Assembly (NCBI RefSeq): GCF_000614185.1
Contig: NZ_BAKM01000006.1
Location: 91,750-155,749 of the forward strand
Reading direction: 5' to 3'
Source: Phocaeicola sartorii JCM 17136 = DSM 21941
Lineage (GTDB): Bacteria > Bacteroidota > Bacteroidia > Bacteroidales > Bacteroidaceae
Length of the DNA stretch: 64,000 bases
Made by a program: the position numbers and the translations under genes. The notes under the pieces were generated by a model. The model saw nothing but the letters and a program-made list of their open reading frames with translations, did not search any database and had not been told where the DNA came from. Shown one piece after another: positions 47,028-55,861 of this stretch (the first letter of the stretch is position 1; each line of letters begins with the position of its first letter).

Positions 47028-47773
47028 ACTGTTTTCTTTTGCGGGTATTTGCGGAACCAGCTACCCAGTTTTAATTGAATGACTCCTAATACGGCTTCTC
47101 CGAAGATGCTTCCGTTCATTTTCGAAGTGCCCAGTTCGCGATTGACAAAAATCACAGGGACTTCGGCTATCTTGAATCCGCATTTGTAGGCAGTGAATTT
47201 CATCTCTATCTGGAACGCATAACCTTTGAAACGGATGCTGTCCAGTCCGATCGTTTCCAGAACCTCACGGCGATAGCATTTAAATCCGGCGGTAGTGTCA
47301 TGTATGGGTAATCCGGTGATAATCCGTACATATTTGGAGGCGAAATAGGACATCAGCACACGTCCCATCGGCCAGTTCACTACATTCACACCGCTGACAT
47401 AGCGTGAACCGATAGCTACGTCATAACCTTCAACGGCACATTTGTTATACAGCCTTGGCAGGTCATTCGGATTATGACTGAAATCGGCATCCATTTCGAA
47501 TACAAAATCATATTGATGCTCTATTGCCCATTTGAATCCGGCAATGTAAGCGGTACCCAGTCCTAATTTGCCTTTACGCTCAACCATGAAAAGACGGTCG
47601 GGGAATTCTGTCTGTAATTTGCGGACAATCGCTGCCGTGCCGTCGGGTGAGTTATCTTCGATAATCAGTATGTGAAAGAACTTTTCCAGTCCGAATACGG
47701 CCCGGATAATGTTCTCTATATTTTCCTTTTCGTTATAGGTGGGTATAATAATAATACTATCGGATTTCTCCAT
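47024..47773 (-). CDS. Polyprenol-phosphate mannosyltransferase-like GT2 enzyme (DPM1 type)
   Basis: The 249-residue family 2 glycosyltransferase has the N-terminal IIPTYNEKENI, the metal-binding EMDADFSHNP (DxD), SRYVSGVNVVNWP, DTTAGFKCYRREVL and the C-terminal RELGTSKM. These match dolichol-phosphate mannose synthases. It should move mannose (or another hexose) from a nucleotide sugar to a polyprenyl phosphate at the inner membrane. It is the first gene of the minus-strand operon. Confidence 0.9.
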   Translation of the reverse strand: MEKSDSIIIIPTYNEKENIENIIRAVFGLEKFFHILIIEDNSPDGTAAIVRKLQTEFPDRLFMVERKGKLGLGTAYIAGFKWAIEHQYDFVFEMDADFSHNPNDLPRLYNKCAVEGYDVAIGSRYVSGVNVVNWPMGRVLMSYFASKYVRIITGLPIHDTTAGFKCYRREVLETIGLDSIRFKGYAFQIEMKFTAYKCGFKIAEVPVIFVNRELGTSKMNGSIFGEAVLGVIQLKLGSWFRKYPQKKTV

Positions 47774-47805
47774 ACATTTTTTGTATTAGCTGAATAAATA
47801 TCATA

Positions 47806-47813
47806 CAAAAATA
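47806..47813 (-). promoter_or_regulatory. -7 element of the GT2-pyrC-MetH-plsC operon
   Basis: The minus strand reads TATTTTTG, 32 bases before ATG 47773. Confidence 0.55.
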
Positions 47814-47856
47814 ACTATTATATTAACACTCCCGTCAGAATTTAATTTTATTAATT

Positions 47857-47896
47857 AAAAAAAGAGGATTATCCCTGCCTGACGCACGAATAATCC
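47857..47896 (-). terminator. Terminator of the barrel protein gene
   Basis: A 7-bp stem, 47866-47872 with 47890-47896, is followed on the minus strand by TCTTTTTTT. Confidence 0.7.
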
Positions 47897-47925
47897 CCCT
47901 AATTAACAGAATAGTTTAGAAATCT

Positions 47926-48552
47926 TTAGAATGCTACACCGACGCGGAAGCCGAAGTTGTTTAATTTATCCATATCGTAGTTAAATACGGTTCCCTTGTT
48001 GGTAGAGTAGCTGTAGAATGCTGCCAGATGGAAGCCGATACTGTTGGTCCAAGGGTAGATATTCACACCGATTTCAGGGGATACATAGAAACCCCAAGTG
48101 TTGTCTTTTACTTCGTAAATGTAAAAGTCACTGGACATTTTGGTATAGTTGGCACCTAGCTTCAATCCGATATAAGGTTGGCATGCACCGTCACTGAAGC
48201 GATAGTGTGTCGCGAAACCGAAAGGTAACTGAAATACGGAATGTTGCTGGTCGGTTGTCAGGGCTGCCGAGTTGCTGATGGGCAATGTCTGACGTGAAAT
48301 GTACTCATTGTTGGTATGATAGTTGATGAAGGCACCGATTGACAAATCCGGCAGTACATAATATCCACCTTCGAAGTTCATACCCCAACCGCTTGCTTTG
48401 TTTGCAAAGTTATTGCTGATAGGGGCATTGAACTGCCAGTCCACATTGAAATAGGTAAATGGAGTTACCTGTGCTTTTGCCGGCAGGGCAAAGGCTATGG
48501 CGATAGCGGCTACCGCCATCAGTCTGAGAGTAAAATATTTTATAGTTTTCAT
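47926..48552 (-). CDS. Outer-membrane beta-barrel protein
   Basis: The 208-residue protein has a signal peptide (ends near ALPAKAQ) and alternating strands, with GWGMNFEGGYYVLPDLSIG and PYIGLKLGANYTKM, ending in NFGFRVGVAF. The final aromatic residue is the usual outer-membrane insertion signal. It resembles small eight-stranded OmpX/OmpW-like barrels. Function is unknown. It lies in a cluster of envelope genes on the minus strand. Confidence 0.82.
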   Translation of the reverse strand: MKTIKYFTLRLMAVAAIAIAFALPAKAQVTPFTYFNVDWQFNAPISNNFANKASGWGMNFEGGYYVLPDLSIGAFINYHTNNEYISRQTLPISNSAALTTDQQHSVFQLPFGFATHYRFSDGACQPYIGLKLGANYTKMSSDFYIYEVKDNTWGFYVSPEIGVNIYPWTNSIGFHLAAFYSYSTNKGTVFNYDMDKLNNFGFRVGVAF

Positions 48553-48593
48553 ATTTCCTTTTTATTTTAAATGAATACTTGTTTCACTTACGT

Positions 48594-49235
48594 TTATTTT
48601 TTCAGATAAGGACTCTGGGTAAATGCCTGGTTGATGGCGGTTGTTGCACGGTTTACATTCAAATTGCTACTTCCTCCGAGCAATCCGCTGATGTATGCGT
48701 TCCAGACAACGGTCAATTTTTCTTTTTGTCCTTCCGGGGCATTTTTCAGATTAACCATGTCGGCCAGTAATGAGCCGGTGCTATAACTGTAAGTGATAGG
48801 ATAGGGATAGTACCATCCACCTCCCCAGTTGCCACCCCAGTAACCGGGATACCAATAACCGGGATAATATCCCCACCAGGGACCATCGTTATAGTAGCCT
48901 TGGAAATAGTAAGTACTTGCTACATAGCTCACCTGTAGTCCGAGGTCGGCATCTTCTTTTTCAGAAATGCGGGTATAACCGGCAGCGTTCATTTTGGTGA
49001 CAAACGTATTTATCAGAGTTTGGGCATTTTCGTCTTTCCAGTATTCGGGATCTTTTTTGTCACCGATGACCAAAATGCTGTCGGGGATATAATAAGTACT
49101 GAAATCACTGAATTTAGTACTCGTGTCATGACTGGTAAATACCAGATACTCATTGTCCAGTTTGTCCATGTCCGGGTCTTTCTCGCAAGATACCAAGGCA
49201 AAGACCGCCAGTAGGATAGGAATTAATTTTTTCAT
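48594..49235 (-). CDS. DUF4136 lipoprotein with aromatic glycine-rich stretch
   Basis: The 213-residue lipoprotein (lipobox LVSC) has a DUF4136-like fold (TFVTKMNAAGYTRI, EDADLGLQVSYVAS) and an unusual central stretch rich in Trp, Tyr, Gly and Pro (about residues 115-150). Its C terminus holds VNRATTAINQAFTQSPYLKK. DUF4136 proteins are often found in Bacteroidetes envelopes and have no proven function. The gene starts 41 bases before the barrel protein gene and could share its transcript. Confidence 0.84.
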   Translation of the reverse strand: MKKLIPILLAVFALVSCEKDPDMDKLDNEYLVFTSHDTSTKFSDFSTYYIPDSILVIGDKKDPEYWKDENAQTLINTFVTKMNAAGYTRISEKEDADLGLQVSYVASTYYFQGYYNDGPWWGYYPGYWYPGYWGGNWGGGWYYPYPITYSYSTGSLLADMVNLKNAPEGQKEKLTVVWNAYISGLLGGSSNLNVNRATTAINQAFTQSPYLKK

Positions 49236-49358
49236 GTCAAGTTTTTGTTTAAGTTAATACTAATTGTTTTTTGTCTAGTTTCTCTCATACAACGGCCGGC
49301 TTATGTTTTTGTTCACTTGCAGTCTGTCCTTTAGTGAATTTTTTTGCCGCCTGGTTAA

Positions 49359-49847
49359 TCAGAGTTTCTTTTTTAAAGTGTAATTTAGTTTAGAGACAGC
49401 TTTCTTGAAGTCCTTGCCAATCATTGTCAGCGCACTGTCACCCTCTGCCAGAAAGTTTGTCTTTTCGTGTCCCGGAGTGGCGGAAACCAATTGATAAACG
49501 ATGGCGGTGCTGTCATTAGGAATTCCAATGATCGTTACAACTGTACCGCTGTCGGTAAATGCTTGGTTGCCATCTTTTGTTCCTAGATAAGTGGTAGTGA
49601 GATTGTAGGTGCCCAGTGAATCCTGGCCTATCTCCTGAAGTGTCAGTTGGTAGTTGATTCCTTCGGCATCGGCAGCGGGTAAGATACCTTCATAACTATA
49701 CGTTTGTAATTCCCCCAGTGTGCTGTCGTCCACAGTGAAAATGGAGTCACTTTCACTTTCGGCTATTATTTCAGCACTTTTGTTTCCTTTAGAGCCGCAG
49801 GAAACAATCATGGCAGCCAAAGCTGCTACAATAAATACTTTTTTCAT
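49359..49847 (-). CDS. NlpE-like small lipoprotein
   Basis: The 162-residue lipoprotein (lipobox IVSC) has a barrel-like domain with SYEGILPAADAEGINYQLTL, which is the NlpE N-terminal signature, followed by YLGTKDGNQAFTDSGTVVTI. The CxxC copper motif of E. coli NlpE is absent. It may sense or buffer envelope stress, but that is a family-level guess. Confidence 0.8.
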   Translation of the reverse strand: MKKVFIVAALAAMIVSCGSKGNKSAEIIAESESDSIFTVDDSTLGELQTYSYEGILPAADAEGINYQLTLQEIGQDSLGTYNLTTTYLGTKDGNQAFTDSGTVVTIIGIPNDSTAIVYQLVSATPGHEKTNFLAEGDSALTMIGKDFKKAVSKLNYTLKKKL

Positions 49848-49929
49848 TATTAAGTCAAGTTTTTAATGGTTATTTGGGTACATAACATCTATTCCGCCCG
49901 TTTTGTTTTTTAGTAAGTTCTCTTTTCAG

Positions 49930-49971
49930 AAAAAAACAAGACCATGTTTAAAATGAATTAAACACGGTCTT
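49930..49971 (-). terminator. Terminator of the S41 protease gene
   Basis: A 14-position stem, 49938-49951 with 49958-49971 (one G-T pair), is followed by TTTTTT on the minus strand. It closes the S41 gene, which ends at 50007. Confidence 0.82.
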
Positions 49972-50006
49972 TAATAAATAGAGGCGTTGTATCCGGATGA
50001 ATCGGA

Positions 50007-51403
50007 CTACCGTAATCGGATGCCGTTCATACTTCTTCGAGTCAGGGAGTTATAGATCATCTTTCCCTTTAACGTTTGTTCTTTTGCTTGTGGCAGGTCG
50101 GGCATACTTCCTGTCGTGATATAAGCGATGGTATTCTTCAATAAATACTCTTTGGTATCTCCTAAAGGATAGAGAGGAGAGATGAGGTTACGTTCGCTCA
50201 ATGTGAAATCAGGGGTGATGCCATTTACATAGTTGGCTTGTCCTGCCGAGTTGAGAACGTATGCCACTACCGGCCATAAAATAAAGTTGTAGCGTTCGTC
50301 TTGGTATGGTTCCATGGCTACATTTTTGCCAACGGTTGTCTCACCTATCACTACTATGTTTTCTGTACCGATGTATGGACGGAGGCAATTTATGACGCTT
50401 CTGAAGCCGATGCGGAAAATTTGCTTGTTAGCACATAGAGCTTGCTCAGATTCAAATTCTCAGAAGCAAGTCCAGCATTAAGTTGGAAATCAACCCTTTG
50501 CGGGTCACTGATGTCATTATATAAAATAGTACAAAATACTTTTCCTAAATCTGCAGCGGGTGCCAGATAGCTTCCTAGATCTGTGGCGCAACTCAGATAA
50601 CCACCAGGATTGTATCGTAAGTCTAGAATAAAAGTATCAGGTGACTGCCCCTTGAACCGGGCGAATATCTGTTTCATCTGTTCCCTGTATTCTGTGTCTG
50701 TAGCTTGGTTCTCAGGTCCTGTGCTGAATTCATTGTAAACCATATAAGCTATTTTTTTGCCGGATACTTCATATACAGTATCTACATAGAACGGGTTCAA
50801 TTCTACGGGGCGTGATGCCGCTACTTTGACAGTATCTGTTGCAATCCAGCTGGAATTGCCTTCCTCATCAAAAATCAGGCTTTCCCGGGCAAAAGTTGTA
50901 TTGCCGCCTTTCATCAGGTATCCGTAATTATTGCTGGTCAGCTTTTCTTTACCGATAGCTGATATCCAGTTTCCTCGTTCCAATCCGGCTTCTGAGGCTG
51001 GTGAATTGGGCAGAACGAATAAGATACGGGCAAATATGTGTGATGAGATGCCGGTGGGATCGGTCATTAATTCAAAATCAAATCCGTAAGTAGAGGTACG
51101 TTGCAGGTAGGAACGGGACGCATCGGAAGTTTCTTTTGTTTCTATATACGAATATGGGTCCCCTTTTCCGTTTTGCGCTTTGCTATAAACCAATTTTTGC
51201 AGGAAGTCTTTCGGTTCGGCAAAATAGTCTGTTTCTTTTATTGCCGGAATACTGTCATACCACAAATAATGTTCTTTCATTATTTGTTCTATCCATAAAT
51301 TTTCTCCAACCAATGCATAATATTCCCCACTACGGTCTTCACCGCATGAAGTCATGATAAATAAGGTGGTTAGAAGAAAAATCGTGTTCCGTATATGCTT
51401 CAT
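50007..51403 (-). CDS. S41-family (CTP/tail-specific) lipoprotein protease, one-base frameshift
   Basis: The lipoprotein (lipobox IMTSC) has an N-terminal region with a Trp-rich EHYLWYDSIP motif, a PDZ domain (about residues 100-150, with PASEAGLERGNWI) and a C-terminal S41 domain. The latter has DTFILDLRYNPGGYLS and the catalytic Ser region SKFSASASEA. The frame stops at 50390. One missing base near 50397 restores EAVINCLRPYIG and then GETTVGKNVAMEP to the true end. It is a probable sequencing deletion in a real gene. Confidence 0.87.
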
Positions 51404-51427
51404 AATCTAATTCCTTTTTTTGATTTG

Positions 51428-51435
51428 CAAAGCTA
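51428..51435 (-). promoter_or_regulatory. -7 element of the S41 gene
   Basis: The minus strand reads TAGCTTTG, 24 bases before ATG 51403. Confidence 0.5.
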
Positions 51436-51495
51436 GGGATTTTATTTTAAAGTAGAGATACGGTTCGGAATAAATAATCCAAAAATCCTTTATAT

Positions 51496-51540
51496 AAAAA
51501 AGAAATCCGCCGGCTGGGTCAATCAGACTTCAGGGCGGAT
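51496..51540 (-). terminator. Terminator of aspD
   Basis: ATCCGCC (51505-51511) pairs with GGCGGAT (51534-51540), with TTCTTTTTTAT following on the minus strand. Confidence 0.78.
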
Positions 51541-51553
51541 ACTTTTAATTTTT

Positions 51554-53194
51554 TTATTTCTTCCCAGATTCCCATTTATCAGCATATTCATTCAGAATTC
51601 TGCGGATACTGAGTCCGATTTTGATATAATCTTTCTCATTCAGGTTGGCAAGTGATACGCGTACACTCCATTCGGGGCCGTCGAATCCACCACCATTCAA
51701 TACGACCAGACCGGTTTCATTGGCAAGACGGAATACTACGTCCAACGGATTATAGGTTGCCCGCAGATGTTGTACGAATTCGTCTCCGTAAAATTTCTTG
51801 GCCCATACCAGCATATCTATCTCTGAATAGTAACCGGCTCTTAACGGATCGTCAGGGAGGATGAATCCGGTATTGTCCCATAATGCTTTCAGACGGGTGT
51901 GGATTAAGTTAAGCATGGCATGCCGATACGTGTTTTCTTTGTCCAGCAATGAGAAGGAAGCAAAGAGTGACATCTGCATTTGTTGTGGCAAAGACAACCC
52001 TGCCGTATGGTTCAAGGCCACTTGGCGGCTGTCTGCCACCATACGGTCTATGAATTTCATGTCTTCTACATGCATACTCAGGCTGCCATAACGTTTGGCC
52101 AGCTCGCTCTTCCTTTTACGAGGCAGATTAGCAATCATTTTGTCGAATACATTTTTCTCGTGTAAGGCAATTACCGCAAGGCGCCAGCCGGTCGCTCCAA
52201 AATATTTGGAGAAAGAATAGACACAAATTGTATTCTGTGGCAAATCGGCCATCAGACTTCGGAATCCGGGGACGAAAGTACCATATACATCATCTGTTAT
52301 AATCATCAGATTGGGATTCCAACGTGTGACTACATCTTTCAAGGCATCTACACATTCTTTGCTCAACTGATAACTGGGTGGATTGCTTGGATTGACAATG
52401 AACAAGGCTTTGTATTTCGGATCCCGCAGTTTATTGATATCTTCCACTTTGTACTGCCAGGTATGAAGTCCTTCTTCGTTTAGAGTATCAGCCGGAATAT
52501 TGAGCACATCATAGTCGTAACGTGCCAACTCAGGTATCTCGATATATGGTGTGAAGATAGGAACCATTAATGCTACGCTATCTCCTTTATGTAGCAGGAA
52601 GTTTTCTTCCAGTGAGTCGAATACATAGCACATTCCTGCTGTTCCTCCTTCGGTGGCGAATAAATCGAATTTGCCTTGCGGGGGTTGTCCGTTGCACATT
52701 TCCTGATTCAGATAATCCCGGACTAAAATTTCTGTATATTTCAAGATACGGTCAGGCATAGGATATTGGTCGCCTACAATACTTTCCGCCCATTCGTGTA
52801 CCAGTTCGTCCGGATCGGCTGCATGTTCCATCAGCATATAATTATAGGTACGTTTCAATAGATCTGTCCCCGCATCCCCTTCATGTTTTTTCAAGTATTC
52901 CTCAAAACGTTGGGCTATGCCCGCCTTTTGAGGGATACCGGCAATGCCTTCGGGCATGTTCATGACCCGGCGGCACTCTTCAATGCCAAAGCTACCCAGG
53001 ATAAAGAATGCTTCACGGGCCTCCGTTGCAATCCAGTTGGGATTACCCCGGCCTGCATTCAGCATGACGTGTGCCATTTGCTTCACACTTTCGTCAGCCA
53101 TTTCAATCAAGCGGTTTTTTAATTCGAAAGGGCTGATCTTTTCCAGATTCTTGTCCATTCGGGCTACGCTGCTTTTATCACTTAAATATTCCAT
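51554..53194 (-). CDS. aspD: Bifunctional aspartate transaminase / aspartate 4-decarboxylase
   Basis: The 546-residue PLP enzyme of fold type I should decarboxylate L-aspartate to L-alanine. It has AGRGNPNWIATEAREAFF (family-specific N terminus), FIVNPSNPPSYQLS, ITDDVYGTFVPGFRS, and the PLP-lysine motif VYSFSKYFGATGWRL. It sits 19 bases after the aspT transporter gene, as in Comamonas and lactic acid bacteria. The pair forms an aspartate/alanine cycle that consumes a cytoplasmic proton. ATG 53194 is used; MDKNLEK 12 codons later is an alternative. Confidence 0.94.
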   Translation of the reverse strand: MEYLSDKSSVARMDKNLEKISPFELKNRLIEMADESVKQMAHVMLNAGRGNPNWIATEAREAFFILGSFGIEECRRVMNMPEGIAGIPQKAGIAQRFEEYLKKHEGDAGTDLLKRTYNYMLMEHAADPDELVHEWAESIVGDQYPMPDRILKYTEILVRDYLNQEMCNGQPPQGKFDLFATEGGTAGMCYVFDSLEENFLLHKGDSVALMVPIFTPYIEIPELARYDYDVLNIPADTLNEEGLHTWQYKVEDINKLRDPKYKALFIVNPSNPPSYQLSKECVDALKDVVTRWNPNLMIITDDVYGTFVPGFRSLMADLPQNTICVYSFSKYFGATGWRLAVIALHEKNVFDKMIANLPRKRKSELAKRYGSLSMHVEDMKFIDRMVADSRQVALNHTAGLSLPQQMQMSLFASFSLLDKENTYRHAMLNLIHTRLKALWDNTGFILPDDPLRAGYYSEIDMLVWAKKFYGDEFVQHLRATYNPLDVVFRLANETGLVVLNGGGFDGPEWSVRVSLANLNEKDYIKIGLSIRRILNEYADKWESGKK

Positions 53195-53213
53195 AATGTA
53201 TGAGTTTAGGTTT

Positions 53214-54913
53214 TTAATTCATTAATAATACAATGACCACTCCCCAGATGATGAGTAGTGTATTTCCTACGGCATAGGTCACGGTGTACCCCAAGGAGGG
53301 GGTTTCGCTGCCTACTGTTTCTTGTATGGCACCCAGTGCGGCAGTGGTCGTACGGGCTCCTGCCGTACATCCCAAAGAAAGGGCGGGGTGGAATTTGAAT
53401 ACATATCTGGCTATAACCAGCCCTAATAATAAAGGTAGGGAGGTGGCCAGTGCGCCAATGATGAACAACATAGGGCCTACTTCTTTTAGTCCTTGTACAA
53501 AACTAGGTCCGGCAGAAATGCCGACTACGGCGATGAACATATTCAAGCCTACATTATTCAGCACCCATAAAGAGGATTCCGGTATCTGGCCGAAGGTAGG
53601 GCGTTTGCTGCGCCACCAGCCAAATACTAAACCGGCTATCAAGGCTCCTCCGCTGGTACTCAGGCTGATGGGGACTCCACCGATATGGATTGCGAGTGCT
53701 CCGACAATACCTCCTAGTAAAATACCGAGCCCTACAAATATCATGTCTGTGGCATTAGTGGGGCGGTCTATATATCCTAGTTCCTTTGCGGCTGACTCTA
53801 CTTCTTTTTTCAGACCGACCAGTTCCAAAGTATCTCCGCAGTCGATAGTGGTTTGTGCGAAAACAGGGATATCGATGCCTGCCCGTTTGATGCGTCGTAC
53901 ACTGACACCATGCATAAAGCTTTGACGACGTATGAAGTCCAGTTTTTGGTTGGAATATGGCTTTTTGTGTACCATGACGGGGAGTACTTCCACAGGGAAG
54001 TCAAGCAACTGGGGATCGACGATCTCCTCTCCGATCCAGTCCTCCTCACCAATGGCGAATTCTCTTCTTCCGCTCAGTACCACTTCATCTCCTTTTTGTA
54101 ATAATTGTCCGGGAATAATATCATTGACAATGGAAGCTCCATGTCGCATTCTTTCAACAAATAATCTTTTCCCTTGTGAAATAAAGTAGGATTCTAGCTG
54201 GTCAACGGTCTTGCCGTTGCCAAACCAGTCGTTCTCTATGCGGTAAGCACGAAAAACAACCGGACGGCGGGCATGTTCAAATCCCGGTTCGTCTGCTTCG
54301 CTAGTACCATTTGGGTTTCCAGTTCCTTGCAGGCCGCTTTCACTTTTTCTAGTCCTCCCAATATCTTAGGACCTAAAGAAGAGAGAACCCAGGCAGAACC
54401 TGCCGTTCCGAAAATGTAAGTTACGGCGTATGCTACGGGGATAATATTAATCATATCACTTTTTTGGGAGGAGTCTATGCCGAGTCCGTTGATAGTATCT
54501 TCCGCGACCCCAATGACGGCGGAGATGGTTTGCGCTCCAGCCAGTAATCCGGCTGCTTCACCAGCGTTATATCCCATTAAAACAGCTAATAACCAGGTGA
54601 TAACCAGACAACCTGCACACATAAGTACAGCAAATCCTACTTGGGGTAAACCGTCTTTTTTCAGTCCTCGAAAGAATTGTGGTCCTACTTTATATCCGAT
54701 AGCAAAAAGGAATAAAAGAAAAAATACGGATTTAACCGGTTCTTCTATTGTTATGTCAAGTTGTCCCACTAATACCCCTACCAGCAATACGCTGGTGACA
54801 ATTCCCAAACTGAATTGTTTTATTCTCATTTTTCCAATCCAGAAGCCTGCAGCGATTGTCAGAAAAATCGCCAGTTCCGAATGTTGTCTTAAAAGATGTA
54901 TAATCCATTCCAT
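53214..54913 (-). CDS. aspT: Aspartate:alanine exchanger (AspT), one-base frameshift
   Basis: The protein has two groups of membrane spans with two TrkA-C domains between them. The first half includes [19 protein letters not shown] and [16 protein letters not shown], the second [20 protein letters not shown] and [15 protein letters not shown]. This is the aspartate/alanine exchanger (AAEx) family. One missing base near 54260 breaks the frame at 54236; restoring it gives [17 protein letters not shown], which joins the halves. It is upstream of aspD in one operon. Confidence 0.9.
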
Positions 54914-55039
54914 ATTTCATTTCTTATTGTAATTGCTGTTTAAAACAGAATGGAGGTAAAGAAGTTGAGTTAAAAAGCTCCAAATTGCACTTAGTTCTAA
55001 TATTTTTTATTTTATTTGCATAGATATGATGCTTGACTT

Positions 55040-55861
55040 ATGAAAATGAATCTGTTTGTAAAATATATTTCTTTGTTCACCCTTCTGCTTGTAATTGGAG
55101 GGTGTAAAGAAAAAGTGGCTGATATGTATGTAGCTAGAATCACGGATTTAACGAGAGAGGAAGAACAAGTTTTGAAACTGGAATATGGTCATGATGGTAG
55201 GATTATAAAGTATGGAGATACCCCAGTAAGGTATGAGGGAGACCAAGTCATCATCGGACAGATGGATTGTTTGAATACTGATAATAAGCTTTGCAATGTA
55301 ACGTTTCAAATGGGAAAAGGCAAGGCGCGGGAGAGCAGGGCCCGTTGTGTGTTGAAGGTGAAAGAGGAGGTTTATGAAGCTGAGAAACAGACTCTCTATG
55401 ATTATAAAGGGGATACTATTTTTATCAACTCTGATTATCGTACTATTTCCGACCATCGTTTTTTGAGAAATGTGCAAGGAAAATATGTTTTTGATCAGTT
55501 GGGACGGTTGAAGGAAGTGATGACCGTTTTTACTGAGGCAAATGATAGCGTATCTAGCTGTCACAGTTATTATAATTATGATAATAACATCAACTATCAG
55601 GCGAATTTGAATTTACAGGCTTATGTGATTGATCGTGACGGGGTGGATAGTTTCTTCTATTTTTTGTTGAATCTTGGGCAGTTAAGGAATAGAACGGCTT
55701 TGCCCAATGATATCGGATATTGTATGAATCATGGTTTAAGCACTTATAATGTGCATGCAAATTATCGTCTGGATGATGAAAATCCGGTCAGGATAGAAAT
55801 CTTATATAATTATACCAAACTTCTATCCCGCATAGATTTATCTTATAATCCTTTAAATTAA
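55040..55861 (+). CDS. DUF4595-like lipoprotein
   Basis: The 273-residue lipoprotein (lipobox IGGC) has repeated beta-strand units: LEYGHDGRIIKYGD, YVFDQLGRLKEVMTV and YYNYDNNINYQANLNL. The pattern (Y.YD..G.L) resembles DUF4595 and Rhs-like strand repeats found in many Bacteroides lipoproteins. Function is unknown. It overlaps the end of the convergent TPR gene by nine bases. Confidence 0.78.
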   Translation: MKMNLFVKYISLFTLLLVIGGCKEKVADMYVARITDLTREEEQVLKLEYGHDGRIIKYGDTPVRYEGDQVIIGQMDCLNTDNKLCNVTFQMGKGKARESRARCVLKVKEEVYEAEKQTLYDYKGDTIFINSDYRTISDHRFLRNVQGKYVFDQLGRLKEVMTVFTEANDSVSSCHSYYNYDNNINYQANLNLQAYVIDRDGVDSFFYFLLNLGQLRNRTALPNDIGYCMNHGLSTYNVHANYRLDDENPVRIEILYNYTKLLSRIDLSYNPLN

